Source: Bermanella sp. WJH001
Lineage (GTDB): Bacteria; Pseudomonadota; Gammaproteobacteria; Pseudomonadales; Oceanobacteraceae
Direction: 5' to 3'
Assembly (NCBI RefSeq): GCF_030070105.1
Contig: NZ_JASJOO010000002.1
Coordinates: 1,302,001 to 1,366,000, forward strand
DNA: 64,000 bases
Shown in pieces: positions 62,239 to 64,000 of the stretch. Made by a program: the position numbers and the translations under genes. Each line of letters begins with the position of its first letter. Position 1 is the stretch's first letter. The notes under the pieces were generated by a model, which was given only the letters and a program-made list of their open reading frames with translations, searched no databases and was not told where the DNA came from.

Positions 62239-64000
62239 ATGAAAAATATATCTATACTTATCGGCTGCCTATTTATTGCAGCTAATACTCAAGCGAATGA
62301 CACGGAAATTTATGGCGCCACTGCAATAAATGAAAACAATAGAATCAAATCAAATGTTTTATTAATTGTCGATAACTCAGGCTCAATGGATGGTGCTGTA
62401 AACTACCTAATAGCAGATTATGATCCAAATACCACCTACACAGGTGACTACGATAGATCTGAATTTTATATTTCAAAAAATGCAAAAAGTTGGGATGGTT
62501 TTCCAAATTCAGCTTTAGAAACAAGTAGTTCCACTGGATGCACAAACACTATTGCAACACTAGCAGCAACAGGTGAAGTGACAGGCAACTACCAGCAATA
62601 TTACAAATATGGTTGGAACACAGGCTGGACGTCTAATCTAAATTCTAATTCCAATAGACCTATTCGCTGTAACGGTGGCTCTAGCAGAACGCTGTACTCT
62701 GGTAACTATATGAACTTTTATAGCAATACAGATAATCGTGTTAGTACAGATCGAATGGCCGTTGTAAAAAAGATAGTAACCGATCTTACTTATAGTCTGT
62801 CCGGAGTAAACCTTGGCATGATGCGTTTTGATACAGGCGACTCAGCTGATCTAGGCGGAATGGTAGACGTTGCAATTGCAGATATTACAACCAATGCTCA
62901 GACGGTACGTGACACCGTTAAAGATTACGATCATGAAACGTGGACTCCTTTATCAGAAACATTATATGAAGCCCAAAGATATTATTCCGGCAGCAATGTA
63001 GATTTCGGTGAAATATCTAAACCCAAAAGTGTAACAGCCAGTCGTCTATCAAGTAATACAAGTAAATACGACTCACCTATCAACCATGAATGCCAAAAAA
63101 ACCACATTATCATGCTTACAGATGGCGCGCCGTCTCATGACGAAGGGGCCAACTCAAAAATAAAAACACTTGTTCAGGGCTTAGATCTAGAAAGTCAAGG
63201 ATTGGACCCAAATTGTTCTGGCCATGGTGGGTGTATGGCTGAACTTGCTTATTATATGTATAACGTAGATCAATCAGATGAGTTTACCGGCAAACAAGTG
63301 GTTGCAACCTATACTGTTGGAGCATTTGGTGATATTGATGATACCACTATCCTTAAGCGCACTGCTGAGGTAGGTGGCGGACTCTATTATGATGCTAAAG
63401 ATCCAGAAGCCTTAAGCACTGCAATTAATGATATTATTTTAAAAATTCTTGCAGAGGATTCTACTTTTACAGCACCTGCAATATCGGTAAATGCTTTTAA
63501 TAACTCAGAGCATAAAGATGAGCTATTCTACGCAGTATTTAAACCTAACGACAAATCAAGATGGTTTGGTAACTTGAAAAAGTTCACATTGGGTTCTGAT
63601 GGAAAGATTTATGACAAAAATTCAAAATTAGCTATTGATAGCAATACTGGTTACTTTTCAGAAAGTTCTCAAGATCATTGGAGTACAATGACTGCAGAGC
63701 AAATTGCAAACACAAACACAGCAGACGGCAAAGATGTAACCCTTGGAGGTGCATCAAACCTGCTTAATCCAAATAATAGAACCATCTACTCTGATAGCAC
63801 CAGCGGCACACTTGATACATTCGAGAATGTCGCCAACGCTACAACATTAGAGGTTAATTCCGACGCAGTAGATAATCTTAAAAAATGGGTAAAAGGTTTT
63901 GATGTAAAGAATACTGAGGATCCAACTACCAGTCGTTTTTATATGGGCGATCCATTACATAGTGAACCTGTCGTTATTACTTATGGTGGTACCTTAGCTG
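62239..64000 (+). CDS. pilY1: PilY1 pilus tip adhesin, N-terminal part (runs off window)
   Basis: An open frame of 587 codons from ATG 62239 (AGGAGG ribosome-binding site) to the window end, with a signal peptide (LIGCLFIAANTQA). A von Willebrand A-like domain follows, with the MIDAS motif D45-x-S47-x-S49 in VDNSGSMDGA and a late IIMLTDGAPSH. Further on come AVFKPNDKSRWFGNLKKF and YMGDPLHSEPVVITYGG, the beginning of the PilY1 propeller domain. PilY1 is the calcium-binding tip adhesin and mechanosensor of type IV pili. The C-terminus lies beyond the window. Confidence 0.95.
   Translation, partial: MKNISILIGCLFIAANTQANDTEIYGATAINENNRIKSNVLLIVDNSGSMDGAVNYLIADYDPNTTYTGDYDRSEFYISKNAKSWDGFPNSALETSSSTGCTNTIATLAATGEVTGNYQQYYKYGWNTGWTSNLNSNSNRPIRCNGGSSRTLYSGNYMNFYSNTDNRVSTDRMAVVKKIVTDLTYSLSGVNLGMMRFDTGDSADLGGMVDVAIADITTNAQTVRDTVKDYDHETWTPLSETLYEAQRYYSGSNVDFGEISKPKSVTASRLSSNTSKYDSPINHECQKNHIIMLTDGAPSHDEGANSKIKTLVQGLDLESQGLDPNCSGHGGCMAELAYYMYNVDQSDEFTGKQVVATYTVGAFGDIDDTTILKRTAEVGGGLYYDAKDPEALSTAINDIILKILAEDSTFTAPAISVNAFNNSEHKDELFYAVFKPNDKSRWFGNLKKFTLGSDGKIYDKNSKLAIDSNTGYFSESSQDHWSTMTAEQIANTNTADGKDVTLGGASNLLNPNNRTIYSDSTSGTLDTFENVANATTLEVNSDAVDNLKKWVKGFDVKNTEDPTTSRFYMGDPLHSEPVVITYGGTLA

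Noticed and set aside
1-64000. CRISPR array, prophage or complete insertion sequence
   Set aside because: No regularly spaced repeats, no phage structural genes and no intact transposase were found; the only transposase is the fragment at 23114.

Overview
The window is chromosomal DNA of a marine-type gammaproteobacterium. The order cheR-cheV-flgA-flgM-flgN, PilSR beside a minor-pilin operon ending in pilY1, the ilvI-ilvN pair, the pgeF-rluD/bamD block, a split PntA and the AT-leaning codon use fit Oceanospirillales and relatives such as Bermanella or Oleispira. That placement is inferred from gene content and was not tested by a search. It is mostly ordinary core genome with two visibly accessory stretches (about 8.8-12.3 kb and 22.0-26.2 kb).

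Layout. 0-3.7 kb holds the end of a chemotaxis/flagellar locus: cheR and cheV on the minus strand, then flgA, flgM, flgN and a YcgR-like PilZ gene on the plus strand. A good sigma-54 site precedes flgA and a sigma-28 site precedes flgM. 3.8-6.1 kb is a three-gene arsenosugar-type cluster (two glycosyltransferase families plus radical SAM ArsS), followed by tRNA-Arg(CCT). 7-8.8 kb encodes two coupled oxidoreductases. 9.1-12.3 kb carries two tandem AT-rich paralogues for exported proteins of unknown function. 12.4-16.8 kb is redox metabolism (pntAB with split alpha subunit, mqo). 17.2-21.1 kb is an iron-uptake unit: a TonB-dependent siderophore receptor divergent from a PepSY membrane protein and a His-rich partner, with Fur-like sites between.

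21.2-26.2 kb is scarred DNA: a 160-bp duplicated segment, a Y1-type transposase truncated exactly at one copy of that segment, short dispersed repeats, an exported protein gene overlapping a broken reading frame, an SbtA-like bicarbonate transporter, and an adenylate-kinase-like pseudogene with two lesions. 26.4-47.9 kb is a run of small operons: DUF2569, a deacetylase with a periplasmic binding protein, the TIGR03545/TIGR03546 pair, a hydrolase, oxygenases, a desaturase, a HEPN-domain protein, SlyD, a hydroxypyruvate isomerase with a tartronate-semialdehyde-type reductase, an HDOD protein, transporters and a BLUF photoreceptor. 48.2-50.4 kb is the acetolactate synthase operon with a long leader. 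50.8-55.7 kb holds DUF4124, pgeF, rluD, bamD and nadE. 55.8-64 kb is the type IV pilus regulatory pair pilS-pilR followed by fimT-like genes, pilV, pilW, pilX, a small exported protein and pilY1, which runs off the window end.

Most worth a second look: the truncated transposase and duplication, a family of REP-like palindromes sharing a GTACA tail (one 24-bp copy occurs identically twice), the AT-rich paralogue pair, the two-lesion pseudogene, the orphan HEPN protein, and the candidate leader ORF before ilvI. No CRISPR array, prophage or complete insertion sequence is visible.
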